55,377 nt of DNA from JAHEFT01 sp964443145 (lineage in GTDB: Bacteria > Pseudomonadota > Gammaproteobacteria > Xanthomonadales > SZUA-36), in assembly GCA_964443145.1 (NCBI GenBank), contig CAYUBS010000006.1, positions 1 to 55,377 on the forward strand, given 5' to 3'. The notes beneath the pieces are model-generated. The model ran no database searches. It saw only the letters and a list, made by a program, of their open reading frames with translations, and was not told the origin of the DNA. Position 1 is the stretch's first letter. Every line of letters begins with the position of its first letter. Position numbers and translations under genes: made by a program. This document shows positions 1-9,274 of the stretch, piece by piece.

Positions 1-1201
1 AGATCGGCATCAATTCTGCCGTCAGGAAAGTATGGTTGCCATCATCGGCCACGATCACAGCGTCGTGCTGGAGCTGTGCCCGCAACGCTTTGAAAAACCG
101 GCCGGGATTAACCCGGTCACCCGAATCATGGGCCAGCCATTCGTCCATCCAGGCGGTTTTATCCGCGGCTATGCTCTGTTTCAGCGTTTCTGAATCCCGG
201 GCAGTCCCCGATTCGGTGATCAGATCTGCCAGCGCAGGAACAGCATCGCGAGAATCAGCATGGATCGGCACCGGGGTGGGGTGATTACGACCCAGTGCTG
301 CGGGATTGATATCGATGTGCACCAGGTTTTCCGGTGGAATGGCTCCGAAGCTCCCGGTGCAAATCTCGGCGAAACGGGTTCCGACCGCCAGCATGGCATC
401 ACAGTTCTTGAACGCTTTGCGTGCCGCCGGCACGGCGGACGGACCGAAGCCCATACCGGTATGCAGCGGGTGATCCGCCGGAAAAGCGGCTAGCCCCTGC
501 AGCGTGGTGGCGACCGGAGCGCCCAGGTGTTCTGCGATGCGTCGGATGTCCGCGGCCACTTCCCGTGCGCCCCAGCCGACAAAAATTGCCGGACGTTTCG
601 CGGACGATAGCAGTTCTGCCGCCGATTTCAATTCAGCTGGGTTCAGCGCCGGCCTTTCCACTACGGGTTCAAATTCGGGGACGCCTGCTACCTCTCCGGT
701 CAACAACTGGAGATTGGCCGGTAATTCAATATAAACCGGACCCGGCTCACCCTCGATCGCCTTCAGGTAGGCGCGATGAACGGTGGGTATGACTTCGTCG
801 TAACTTTCTATCAGGTAGGTTGCCTTGGTCAATGGCCGCATCAGTGCCTGCTGGTCCAGTTCGTGCAACTGGAAACCCTGTTGCATATCGTTGCGCACGC
901 CGCCTGAAATCACCAGCATCGGGATGCCATCGAGGAAGGCTTCACCAACGCCGCTCATCGCATGAGTCAGCCCGGCCGCTGGCACGACGACCAAAACGCC
1001 GATACTGTCCGAAGTCCTGCTGACGGCGTCGGCCATGAAAGCCGCACCCACCTCGTGTGTCACCAGCATGGGCTCGATGCTATCAGACTCATTTAATTCG
1101 TCGTATAGCTCAATATTGTGGACGCCCGGAATGCCAAAAGTATAGCGGACACCGATCTGTTCCAAGGCCTGGCGAACCAGCCAGGCGGCTGTTTTTCTCA
1201 T
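1..1201 (-). CDS. Thiamine-diphosphate-dependent enzyme, acetolactate-synthase-like (partial, C-terminus off window)
   Basis: The reading frame opens with ATG at 1201, six bases after an AAGGA ribosome site that overlaps the end of mgtE, and stays open to the left edge. About 400 residues are visible, and the family usually has 540-580. The N-terminal Pyr domain is clear: FGIPGVHN near residue 22, the ThDP-activating Glu in VTHE (E50), then FLDGIPMLVISGG. A middle TPP domain follows with FVGWGAR and HIDINP. The window ends just inside the C-terminal ThDP-binding domain (VADDGNH). The usual GPG loop reads VVPAAGLTH, so this is a divergent family member and not IlvB. Known family reactions include acetolactate synthesis, 2-oxoacid decarboxylation and C-C bond cleavage. 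The substrate cannot be told from the sequence. It lies 9 nt after mgtE and is probably cotranscribed with it. Confidence 0.85.
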   Translation of the reverse strand, partial: MRKTAAWLVRQALEQIGVRYTFGIPGVHNIELYDELNESDSIEPMLVTHEVGAAFMADAVSRTSDSIGVLVVVPAAGLTHAMSGVGEAFLDGIPMLVISGGVRNDMQQGFQLHELDQQALMRPLTKATYLIESYDEVIPTVHRAYLKAIEGEPGPVYIELPANLQLLTGEVAGVPEFEPVVERPALNPAELKSAAELLSSAKRPAIFVGWGAREVAADIRRIAEHLGAPVATTLQGLAAFPADHPLHTGMGFGPSAVPAARKAFKNCDAMLAVGTRFAEICTGSFGAIPPENLVHIDINPAALGRNHPTPVPIHADSRDAVPALADLITESGTARDSETLKQSIAADKTAWMDEWLAHDSGDRVNPGRFFKALRAQLQHDAVIVADDGNHTFLTAELMPI

Positions 1202-1210
1202 TGCGAATCC

Positions 1211-2440
1211 TTAGCTCAGTACCAACACGTTGGCCAGCCACAGGAACAAACCCATGCTGACAACATCGGTTGCGGTGGTCAGGAAAATACTTGAAGCCGT
1301 CGCCGGGTCAGCGCCCAGTCTCTGCAGCGTCAAAGGCACCATTACACCCGTCACGCCACTGGCCACACAGGCGCCTGTCATGGCCAGGAATACGACCAGC
1401 CCCAACACAATCGGCTGATCTGCCCCGGAGACCATCGCATAAGCAACCATGGCAATGGCGGCGACCACCCCAACCACTGCGCCGTTCAACGTACCCAGTA
1501 TTGCTTCTTTGGCCAGCGCTTTGCGAAATACGCCCGGCTTGAACTCATCCAGTGTCAGGCCGCGAATGGTGACCGCCAGCGACTGGCAACCGGTGTTGCC
1601 CGACTGTCCGGCCAGCACCGGCAGGAAAGCCGCCAATACAACAACCTGGGCAATCGTATCTGCAAACATACTCACTACGAAGGCCGCCAGGAAGGCCGTC
1701 ACCAGGTTGAGCTCCAGCCAGGGGTGGCGCATACGGAAAGACTGACGCCAGGTGGTTGTCGCATGCTCCTCTTTCTGCACACCAACCATCTGACCGGCCT
1801 GTGCACTGATTTCGAAGTGCTGGTGCTCAAACAGCATGTAGCCCTGCACTATTCCCAGCAGCTGCCCTTCGGCGCTGCAAACCGGATAGACCGGGTAGTG
1901 GCGGTAAACCACCTCCTTCATCGCATCCTGCACGGGCATGTCCGGCTGCAGATTAAAAGGCTCGGGCAGCATTACGCTCTCCAACAGATCCTGCGGGTCT
2001 GCAAGTAACAGGTCCCGCATCACCAGCACACCCAGCAGCCGGCCGTCATCGTCGATCACGTATGCATAGGTAATCAGGGCTTCATGGACCCATTCGCGAA
2101 GGCTTTCTATAGCCGAGGCAACCGTATCCTTCGGACCCACCTTGGCTACCACGGGTTCCATCAGGCGCCCGACGCTATCCTGCGGATAGCCTTGCGCGTC
2201 TTTCCAGGGATCACCAACGTGATCACCCGCCAAAGGAACGATGGCATGACGCCGGTCTTTCGGGAATCGCAGCAGTATCCGGTAAGCAGGAGCCGGGTGC
2301 AGATGGCGCATTACTGCGCCAACCGTTTCATTACTTTCTTCAAGCAGGATCTGCGCGACGTCGAGTGGCGCACGCCTCTGGGCCTCAAGGATCAGGTGGT
2401 CCAGGTGCTCTTCAGAAACGGCGGGGGCTGGCTGATTCAT
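1211..2440 (-). CDS. mgtE: MgtE-family magnesium channel/transporter
   Basis: Inner-membrane Mg2+ channel of 409 residues; the family is usually 440-480, so the N-terminal regulatory part is slightly short. An N-domain (about residues 15-80) precedes two CBS repeats (about 85-205) that sense Mg2+ in known members. A five-helix membrane domain fills residues 235-409. The pore-helix motif AGQSGNTGCQS and the late-helix motif TTATDVVSMG, with its ion-binding Asp, are both present. ATG at 2440 has a GAGGA site five bases upstream. The 68-nt upstream gap is AT-rich and could hold a promoter. I see no M-box-like leader. The downstream ThDP enzyme starts 9 nt after the stop. Confidence 0.93.
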   Translation of the reverse strand: MNQPAPAVSEEHLDHLILEAQRRAPLDVAQILLEESNETVGAVMRHLHPAPAYRILLRFPKDRRHAIVPLAGDHVGDPWKDAQGYPQDSVGRLMEPVVAKVGPKDTVASAIESLREWVHEALITYAYVIDDDGRLLGVLVMRDLLLADPQDLLESVMLPEPFNLQPDMPVQDAMKEVVYRHYPVYPVCSAEGQLLGIVQGYMLFEHQHFEISAQAGQMVGVQKEEHATTTWRQSFRMRHPWLELNLVTAFLAAFVVSMFADTIAQVVVLAAFLPVLAGQSGNTGCQSLAVTIRGLTLDEFKPGVFRKALAKEAILGTLNGAVVGVVAAIAMVAYAMVSGADQPIVLGLVVFLAMTGACVASGVTGVMVPLTLQRLGADPATASSIFLTTATDVVSMGLFLWLANVLVLS

Positions 2441-2508
2441 CTTAATTCCTCATCCTTTAGGATATTTTAATATTGGTTTTGCTGGGCCGTAGTCTACCTG
2501 TTTAGGGA

Positions 2509-4518
2509 TCATCGCGTAAAAGGCCTGATACCAACAGCTTCATACAGTTGCGCCGGGTCAAACCAGCGGTCACCCCGAAATACTGCAACCGGTGAACGTA
2601 CTGCACTGATGTCCTGCAACGGGTTGCCACTCAGCAGGACAAAATCTGCCTGTTTACCCATGCTGATAGAACCGTTATCGGCTGCTTTTCCGGCCACTTT
2701 GGCTGAGTCCAGCGTGGCAATTCGAAGCACGTCAGCATTACTGATACCCGCTTGGTGATAAAGCTCAAGCTCCCGGTGCAGCGTGAAACCCGCCATCGCA
2801 TCGGTTCCGGCCACCAGCGGAACACCCGCCCGATGCAGCCTGGCAATCATTTCCAGCAAGGCCTCCGCTGAGCGCGCATAGCGGGCCGCATTGGCGTCCG
2901 TGATATCCAGCTCTCCCGCCAGCATGCCGCGCCTGACCGAAGGCGGCATGTGCTCTGCGATCATCGCATACGATGGGTCCAGCTCTCCCGAGCGGTGCCT
3001 GAACATGCTGTCGAAAATGGTCACCGTGGGGTCCACAACCACTCCACGGTCCTTTAACAGGCCAATGAATTGCTCTACCGGTTCAGAGGCGAGATCCAGG
3101 TCTCCTGCCTGCTCAGCCACCCGGGTAAAGCGCAAAGGCGTGCGCGTGTCGTCTTCCGGGCCGGCCAGGAAATTAAGGAACAGCATATTGATGTGCTGGA
3201 TCTCGTCAAAACCGTCCAACACAGCCTGCTGCGTCGTCATATAGGACGGGATGTGCCCGGACAGGCGCATACCGTTGAGATGCACCTCCTGTGCGATCGG
3301 CTTCACCCAGGCGGGATCGATAGACGAATAGATCTTGATTTGGGGATAGCCTTCTGCAGCGTATTCACGGACCATCGCCAGTGCCTGATCCTGATTCTCT
3401 GCCAGGCTCTCAGTGGGCGCCGAGTAGGGACTCTTGCCATCGATAAAGCCGGCAGCCAGGGATCGCGGCCCAATCACATCTCCCTTATCGAATGCTGCAC
3501 GAATCTCCACCAGGCGCTCCGGATCGTTGCCCAGGTCCCTTGTGTGAGTCACGCCCGCGGCAATTTGCAACAGCCCGTCTTCGAACGAGAGGTGCGTGTG
3601 CATATCCCACAGGCCCGGAATCAGGGTGAGGCCCTGACCATCGATAATTTTTGGCTGCATATCACCGTAGACCGGTAAATCCAGGCCTTCATCGTCCACC
3701 ACCCGGATGATCCTGCCGTCAGTTACGGCCACCAGTTGGTCGGTTTTCAACGTGCCGCTTTCGACATCCACGATGTTGACGTTACGGATGATCCAGTTGG
3801 CAGGGAGTTTGTGGGTCAGGTCACCGGCCAGCTTACGGTGATATTTCTTTTCTTCCCTGTCCTGAATCTCCTGCAGAACCGGCAAAATCTGACTCTGGCC
3901 CCGTGGCACCAGCCCCATCAAGCCCCCGGACATGGCAAACAGCTCATTTTGCGGATCCAGCCAGATGTACTGAGGGGTTAAATCCAGGCCGGAGATGGCA
4001 TATAGCGTCGCGTCTTTATGGTCGGCAACTTTTCGGATCGCGGCCCTGCCGGCGGGCAGTATGTCCAGCCAACCCGAATCAGACGCCAGCAATGCACGTG
4101 CGAGAATCGCTAACTGTTCCAGCGTGCCCTCATGGGCCCAGTAAAAGGCACCGGCGGCTGCATGGCCCTTTTCCAGTGTGCTCTGCCAGTGTGCCTCGCC
4201 GTTTTCAACCCAAAAGGTCTCATCTACCGTTGCGCCCATGTAGGAATGGCCACTGACCGTAAGGGACACCAACATCCCATCGTCACCGGTTTTCAGTACA
4301 TCATGCAGTTTCGGGCCACGTCCACGATCGTTGAACTCAAAATCAGTGACACGCGTGCCATCAGATTCAATGACCAACACGTGTGAACCGGAGACTTTCC
4401 CGGCTGTCAGCCAGTCGTAGTGACGCGTTTCATCGGCCAGGGCGGAAGCCGAGAATAAAAGCATGGAAACAGCCGCGGAAACTACGCTGGCGAATTGGAC
4501 CGGTGAACGATGGCGCAT
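2509..4518 (-). CDS. Secreted amidohydrolase-family protein (imidazolonepropionase/prolidase-like)
   Basis: Exported metallo-hydrolase of 669 residues from the ATG at 4518. An ATG four codons upstream (4530) is in frame, but its own GGAG is exactly the ribosome site for the second ATG (6-nt spacing), so I use 4518. A signal peptide covers about the first 28 residues (hydrophobic core, then SALA). After a roughly 220-residue N-terminal region of unknown role, the amidohydrolase barrel shows WDMHTH (metal HxH), HTRDLG, the Lys in QIKIYSS, SGHIP, EIQHIN and GTDAM. These are the metal ligands and catalytic Asp expected in the family. The substrate is unknown; relatives cleave cyclic amides or Xaa-Pro dipeptides. 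It starts 30 nt after thrC and could be the last gene of the thr operon, though its function does not suggest threonine synthesis. Confidence 0.85.
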   Translation of the reverse strand: MRHRSPVQFASVVSAAVSMLLFSASALADETRHYDWLTAGKVSGSHVLVIESDGTRVTDFEFNDRGRGPKLHDVLKTGDDGMLVSLTVSGHSYMGATVDETFWVENGEAHWQSTLEKGHAAAGAFYWAHEGTLEQLAILARALLASDSGWLDILPAGRAAIRKVADHKDATLYAISGLDLTPQYIWLDPQNELFAMSGGLMGLVPRGQSQILPVLQEIQDREEKKYHRKLAGDLTHKLPANWIIRNVNIVDVESGTLKTDQLVAVTDGRIIRVVDDEGLDLPVYGDMQPKIIDGQGLTLIPGLWDMHTHLSFEDGLLQIAAGVTHTRDLGNDPERLVEIRAAFDKGDVIGPRSLAAGFIDGKSPYSAPTESLAENQDQALAMVREYAAEGYPQIKIYSSIDPAWVKPIAQEVHLNGMRLSGHIPSYMTTQQAVLDGFDEIQHINMLFLNFLAGPEDDTRTPLRFTRVAEQAGDLDLASEPVEQFIGLLKDRGVVVDPTVTIFDSMFRHRSGELDPSYAMIAEHMPPSVRRGMLAGELDITDANAARYARSAEALLEMIARLHRAGVPLVAGTDAMAGFTLHRELELYHQAGISNADVLRIATLDSAKVAGKAADNGSISMGKQADFVLLSGNPLQDISAVRSPVAVFRGDRWFDPAQLYEAVGIRPFTR

Positions 4519-4548
4519 AGTTGACTCCATTGGGCTGTATCCGGGAAG

Positions 4549-5832
4549 TTAAGCATTCCTCAGCGGCGCAAGTTCCTGCTTCAATGACTCGAAATCCCCC
4601 TTAATGGTGCTGGACAGCACCTGCTCGTTTTTCACGGCTTCCAGCTCAGGGGGCAGCGGCACTTCGATATCGAGCGTCTCTTCCAGTACTTCCAGGAACT
4701 TGGCGGGGTGGGCCGTGCACAAAAAGACACCTTCCTCGTCTTCGGCCAGCGAACGGTCGAGGGCCGCCCAGGCCAGTGCTGTATGCGGGTCCGCCAGGTA
4801 ACCACGGGAATACAACTCGCGCATGGCGTCGCGGGTTTCATCGTCATCCAGCGCCACGGAAGTGAGCATCGATTCCAACGGCAATTCATGCCTTGTGCCC
4901 AGCTCCAGCACACGCGGAAAATTGTTTGGCAGAGAGACGTCCATCGCGTTGGTGATGGTCGGCACCGTAGGGTATGGATCCCATTGGCCTGAGGCGAGGT
5001 AGCGAGGCACCGTGTCGTTGGCGTTGGTGGCGGCAATGATGCGCTTGTAAGGTAGTCCTATCCTGCGCGCGATCAGCCCGGCTGTGAGGTTACCAAAATT
5101 GCCACTGGGCACGCTCAGCACCATGTCCTGGACTTCGGACACCGCGGCGCCCGCTTCAAAGTAGTAGCAGACCTGAGCCAGCAGGCGGGCCATATTGATG
5201 GAGTTGGCGGAGTTGAGGCCCACGTCCTGTTTGAGTTGCTCGTCTTCAAAACACGCTTTCACCAGGTGCTGGCAGGTATCGAAATCCGAATCTACCGCAA
5301 TGGTCGTGATGTTCCCGCCCAGTGTGCAGAACAGCTTTTCCTGCAAAGGTGTAATTTTCCCTTTGGGATAGAGGATGACGACGTTAATACCCGGCTGGTT
5401 ATAGTACGCGTGGGCCACGGCTGCCCCGGTATCACCGGAAGTGGCCGTCAGGATAGTCATCGACCCGCCATCGTGAAATTCTGCCAGGCAGCGCGCCATA
5501 AAACGCGCGCCAAAATCTTTAAACGCCAGCGACGGGCCATGATAAAGCTCGAGCGCCCGGACCTGGTCGTCAAGAGCCGGAACTTCCAGCGGAAAATCAA
5601 ACGCTGAGCTGACCATCGAACGGACTGTGGATTCGCTGACTTCATCCCCGATCAGGTGATTGATGATGGCTACACTTCGCGGCACAAACGATTCCTGCAG
5701 CAAGCCGGGCACATCGGGCAGCGTGTCAAAGCTCTGCGGGAAGAACAATCCCTGGTCACTTCCCAGGCCCTGCAAAACAGCCTGTTTGAAACTGACCTGC
5801 TCGGATGGGTGCTTGATGTTGATGAGATTCAC
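4549..5832 (-). CDS. thrC: Threonine synthase
   Basis: PLP enzyme converting O-phosphohomoserine to threonine, the last step of threonine synthesis. An open frame extends to 6087 inside thrB, but the family start is the GTG at 5832: residues 1-15 (VNLINIKHPSEQVSF) align with the usual N-terminus of ThrC, and an AGGAG lies 11 nt upstream just after the thrB stop. From that start the protein has 427 residues, essentially the E. coli length. The PLP lysine is K105 in SLAFKDF. The phosphate loop is in TATSGDTGAA and the product-site motif is SVPSGNFGN. The gene lies 13 nt after thrB and must be cotranscribed with it. Confidence 0.96.
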   Translation of the reverse strand: MNLINIKHPSEQVSFKQAVLQGLGSDQGLFFPQSFDTLPDVPGLLQESFVPRSVAIINHLIGDEVSESTVRSMVSSAFDFPLEVPALDDQVRALELYHGPSLAFKDFGARFMARCLAEFHDGGSMTILTATSGDTGAAVAHAYYNQPGINVVILYPKGKITPLQEKLFCTLGGNITTIAVDSDFDTCQHLVKACFEDEQLKQDVGLNSANSINMARLLAQVCYYFEAGAAVSEVQDMVLSVPSGNFGNLTAGLIARRIGLPYKRIIAATNANDTVPRYLASGQWDPYPTVPTITNAMDVSLPNNFPRVLELGTRHELPLESMLTSVALDDDETRDAMRELYSRGYLADPHTALAWAALDRSLAEDEEGVFLCTAHPAKFLEVLEETLDIEVPLPPELEAVKNEQVLSSTIKGDFESLKQELAPLRNA

Positions 5833-5845
5833 GAAAACAAGTCTC

Positions 5846-6811
5846 CTAATCGATACTACGGGCGCCGCCAGGGTCCGCCCGGCAAATATGCACGAACCCC
5901 TGATCGTTCTTTTTGTAGTGCCTGTCCATCCAGGCCGCGGTGTTTTCTGCGACCTTATGGTCATCCGCCAGCGCAAAAATAGTGGGGCCGGAGCCGGAGA
6001 TCCCAACGGCGAGCGCACCCATTTCTGACAAGACTGATTTCGCCTCGTCAAACCCGGGCAATAAGGTTCTCCGGTATGGCTCGGCAATCAGGTCAACCAG
6101 GCACGCCGCGGCCCGTTGTGCATTGCCTGCGTGCAGGACATGAACGAATTCAGCAAACTGGGCGCCGTGGTGAACGGCGACTTTTCTTGGCAGTACATCG
6201 GGTAACACGGCGCGGGCTTCGCGGGTGTTCAGTTGCGTCCCGGGCCAGCAAACCACCGCTCGCCAGGCACCGGGCCAGGGCAGGGCATACTCAAGCAGGT
6301 CACCTGGCGGGCACAACCGCAAGCCACCATGCAGGCAGGGCGCAATGTTATCGAGGTGGATCTCCCCGCTGATGCCGCCTTCCTTCTCAGCCATCAGGCG
6401 AAAAAGGTCTTTTGCGCCAAGCAGGTAGTCGTACCAGCGGTTCAGGGCCTCGAGTGCGGCGACGATGGAGCTGGCACTCGAGCCCAGCCCACTGCCAATC
6501 GGCAAACGCTTGCTGAGCAGCACCTTCGACGGCTGAATCCGGGTGCCGGCTTCTTCGGCGGCTGCCTGGTAAGCACGGCAGCAGGAAATAACCACGTTTT
6601 CTTCCTGATCGGGGGGCAGAGCGCCGGCGAATGGCCCAGCCAGCTCAAGCTGCCAGTCACTGGCATCTTCTTGTGCGGTGAATGACTGCAGTTGAACCAC
6701 GTCACCTAACAGGGTGCCGTCCATGGGGGCCAACGCCAGACCAAGGGCATCAAAACCGACCGACACATTGCCGATGGAAGCGGGTGCGTAAACAGACAGG
6801 GGCTTATTCAT
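5846..6811 (-). CDS. thrB: Homoserine kinase
   Basis: GHMP-family kinase making O-phosphohomoserine from homoserine and ATP; 321 residues against 310 in E. coli. The N-terminus (YAPASIGNVSVGFDALG) is diagnostic of bacterial ThrB. The GHMP ATP loop is PIGSGLGSSASS near residues 88-99. The third conserved motif is AVGISGSGPTIFAL near residue 280. The start ATG shares its A with the thrA stop (TGATG), so translation of the two is coupled. ThrC follows after 13 nt. Confidence 0.96.
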   Translation of the reverse strand: MNKPLSVYAPASIGNVSVGFDALGLALAPMDGTLLGDVVQLQSFTAQEDASDWQLELAGPFAGALPPDQEENVVISCCRAYQAAAEEAGTRIQPSKVLLSKRLPIGSGLGSSASSIVAALEALNRWYDYLLGAKDLFRLMAEKEGGISGEIHLDNIAPCLHGGLRLCPPGDLLEYALPWPGAWRAVVCWPGTQLNTREARAVLPDVLPRKVAVHHGAQFAEFVHVLHAGNAQRAAACLVDLIAEPYRRTLLPGFDEAKSVLSEMGALAVGISGSGPTIFALADDHKVAENTAAWMDRHYKKNDQGFVHICRADPGGARSID

Positions 6812-9273
6812 CAGTTATCCAACGGGCGCCATACGGTTCTCAAAAGGTCGCCAAAGACTCCGGCGGCAGTCACCGCAGCGCCCGCACCGTACCCGCGTAA
6901 AACCATCGGGATTGGCTGATAGTAGCGCGTGTGGATGACAAGTGCGTTTTCACCATCGCGGACTGCGCCCAGCGGTTTACTCACCGGCACCTCTTCGATT
7001 GAAACACGGCATTTGCCTTCTTCCAGGCGGGCCACGTAGCGTAAGACGCTTTCGTTTGCTGCCGCCTGTGCAATACGTCCTGAGAATGAGGCGTCCAATG
7101 ACTGCAAGGTGTCGATCAACTCCGAGCGCTCCACATGCCCGACCACATCCATCGGCACAACCGGCTCAACATCAATGTCACCGAGGTCCAGTTTCAAACC
7201 AACCTCGCGGGCAATAATCAGCAGCTTCCGGGCCACGTCCATGCCGGACAGGTCATCACGCGGATCCGGTTCGGTGAAACCGAGCTCCATCGCTTTGGCC
7301 ACCGCTTCAGAAAGCGGGATGCCGTCTTCCAGCAGGCCAAAAATCATTGACAGAGAACCGGACAGAATTCCTTCGAAGGTTTTCAGCGTGTCACCTGACC
7401 GAATCAGGCCCTGCAGTGTATCGATGAAAGGCAGGCCGGCGGCCACGTTGGTTTCGTACAGGAACTTGCGGAAATTGCGGGTGGCCGCGTGGCGCATTTC
7501 CTCGTAATACTCGTAAGAGGAGGTGTTGGCTTTCTTGTTGGCAGCAACGATATTGAATCCGCTGTCCAGCAGACGGGCGTATTCAAGCGCCAGTTTCTCA
7601 TCGGTGGTGCAATCAACGATCGCCGGGCTGAGCAAGCCGAGTTTTTTACGGATGCCAATTACATCCTCCAGCGTCCAGGGCCTGCCGTTTTCAGCAAGGT
7701 CTTCGCGCCAGCGGGAAAGATCGATCACATCATCGGCAACCAGCAGTTTCTCGCTGTTGGCGATCGCACGTACCCGCAGGTCCACATGGTGCTCGGCCAG
7801 GCTCTTGGCCTGGCGCTGGAACTGGTCGAGCAATTCCGCACCGACATTGCCGCAACCCAGCAGAACGACATCGATATGGGTAGAACGGCTAAAAAATGCG
7901 GTGTGACAGGCCCGTGTGGCCGGTTGCGCATCATCACCCTGCACCACCACGGCAATTGCACATTCTGTAGAGCCCTGGGCGATCACTTCCACGTTAACGC
8001 CGGCAGATGAAATTGCGGTCAGGAAGCGGGCGGCAATACCCCGGTAGTGCTTCATGCCTTCACCGACCAGCGAAACAACGGCCCGGTCACTTTGCACCCC
8101 AATCTCCTCGATCAGGCCATGCAGTCGTTCAAAATGAAATTCTTCTTCCAACGCCTTGCGCGCCTTAATCTCATCCGTCTTGCGGACGCACAGCGTGATG
8201 CTGTATTCCGAGGATGACTGCACGATCAGCAGGATCGAGATGGATTCACTGGCCAGCGCATCCATGACGCGCCGCGCGATCCCCACCCTGCCCCGCAAGC
8301 CGCCGCCCTGCAAGGTGATCGAGGAAACATCCTGCAAATGTGAAATGCCGCGAACCACGTGTGCCCTTTTGGCCTCGCTGTGTACCAGCGTCCCGGGCTT
8401 GGACGGGTCATAGGTATTGCGAACCTCACAGGGAATATTGTTGCTGGCCAGTGGCGCTAAGGCCTTTGCTGAAATCACCTTGGCGCCAAAGTAGGTCAGC
8501 TCCATGGCCTCGTCGTAGCTCACTTCATCCAGGCAACGGGCATTTGTGACGATGCGGGGATCGGCTGTGAAAAAGCCATCAACGTCTTTCCAGATCTGGC
8601 AAAGTCCCGCTTTTACAGCGGCCGCAATCGCGGCTGCCGAATAGTCAGTACCATTACGGCCGAGCAACTGGATATCACCTTTGGCATTACGGCCATAAAA
8701 ACCGGGCAACACCATGACCTGGCTGTCAGCTTTGAGTCGGGCCTTTAACAAAGGTGCAGCGGCCTCGCTGTCGACCAGCGAGTCCAGCCAGCTTTCGTTC
8801 GCAAGCGGAAGCACATCGGTATCGGACCATTGCGCGATAAAGCCCTGGTGGTTCAGCAGATCAACCATCAGTCGACTGCTGAAACCTTCACCACTGGCCA
8901 GGATACGGGCACGGGTTTCATCCGGGCACTGACCCAACAGCCTGATGCCTTCAACGCGACGCACCAGGATGGCGTGTTGCTCTTCAAGAAACGCACTGCC
9001 CAAAGGGGTTTCAACGCCCTGCCCGGTCAGATCTTCAATGATGGACCGTTCGCGGGCAATGGCTTCTTCGAGGTGCTCCGCGCCACTTGCACCCTCGACC
9101 GCGGTGTCGATTGCCGCCAGTAACAGATCCGTTACACCCTTAACGGCAGACAGTACAACGATAACCTGGTAATCATCCGTATAGCGCCCAATCACCGTGG
9201 CGCTGGCTTCAAAACCCGCCAGGTCGGCCAGTGAAGTGCCACCAAATTTCTGGACCAGTAATTTCTTGCTCAT
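6811..9273 (-). CDS. thrA: Bifunctional aspartokinase / homoserine dehydrogenase I
   Basis: Catalyses the first and third steps of the aspartate family pathway. The ATG at 9273 gives 820 residues, the length of E. coli ThrA, and begins one base after the asnB stop. In-frame ATGs at 9285 and 9300 lie inside asnB and lack a spaced ribosome site. The aspartokinase domain opens with VQKFGGTS and contains LLGRNGTDYSAA. Two ACT-like regulatory segments follow (around 315-460), among them ISILLIVQSSSEYS. The homoserine dehydrogenase half starts with the Rossmann motif VVLLGCGNVG, followed by ANKKA and the LSGSLSMIFG catalytic region. Threonine feedback is expected from the ACT region, by family knowledge. 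No leader peptide attenuator is possible here because thrA follows asnB directly. Confidence 0.96.
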   Translation of the reverse strand: MSKKLLVQKFGGTSLADLAGFEASATVIGRYTDDYQVIVVLSAVKGVTDLLLAAIDTAVEGASGAEHLEEAIARERSIIEDLTGQGVETPLGSAFLEEQHAILVRRVEGIRLLGQCPDETRARILASGEGFSSRLMVDLLNHQGFIAQWSDTDVLPLANESWLDSLVDSEAAAPLLKARLKADSQVMVLPGFYGRNAKGDIQLLGRNGTDYSAAAIAAAVKAGLCQIWKDVDGFFTADPRIVTNARCLDEVSYDEAMELTYFGAKVISAKALAPLASNNIPCEVRNTYDPSKPGTLVHSEAKRAHVVRGISHLQDVSSITLQGGGLRGRVGIARRVMDALASESISILLIVQSSSEYSITLCVRKTDEIKARKALEEEFHFERLHGLIEEIGVQSDRAVVSLVGEGMKHYRGIAARFLTAISSAGVNVEVIAQGSTECAIAVVVQGDDAQPATRACHTAFFSRSTHIDVVLLGCGNVGAELLDQFQRQAKSLAEHHVDLRVRAIANSEKLLVADDVIDLSRWREDLAENGRPWTLEDVIGIRKKLGLLSPAIVDCTTDEKLALEYARLLDSGFNIVAANKKANTSSYEYYEEMRHAATRNFRKFLYETNVAAGLPFIDTLQGLIRSGDTLKTFEGILSGSLSMIFGLLEDGIPLSEAVAKAMELGFTEPDPRDDLSGMDVARKLLIIAREVGLKLDLGDIDVEPVVPMDVVGHVERSELIDTLQSLDASFSGRIAQAAANESVLRYVARLEEGKCRVSIEEVPVSKPLGAVRDGENALVIHTRYYQPIPMVLRGYGAGAAVTAAGVFGDLLRTVWRPLDN

Positions 9274-9274
9274 A

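Noticed and set aside
1..800. Plus-strand ORFs of 60-120 codons near the left end
   Set aside because: They lie opposite the continuous minus-strand ThDP enzyme frame and show no family features.
2441..2508. M-box type magnesium riboswitch upstream of mgtE
   Set aside because: The gap is only 68 bases and AT-rich, too short and without the conserved paired regions.
5833..6087. Longer N-terminus of threonine synthase (frame open to 6087)
   Set aside because: These 85 codons lie inside thrB in another frame. The GTG at 5832 has a ribosome site and gives the normal ThrC length and N-terminus.
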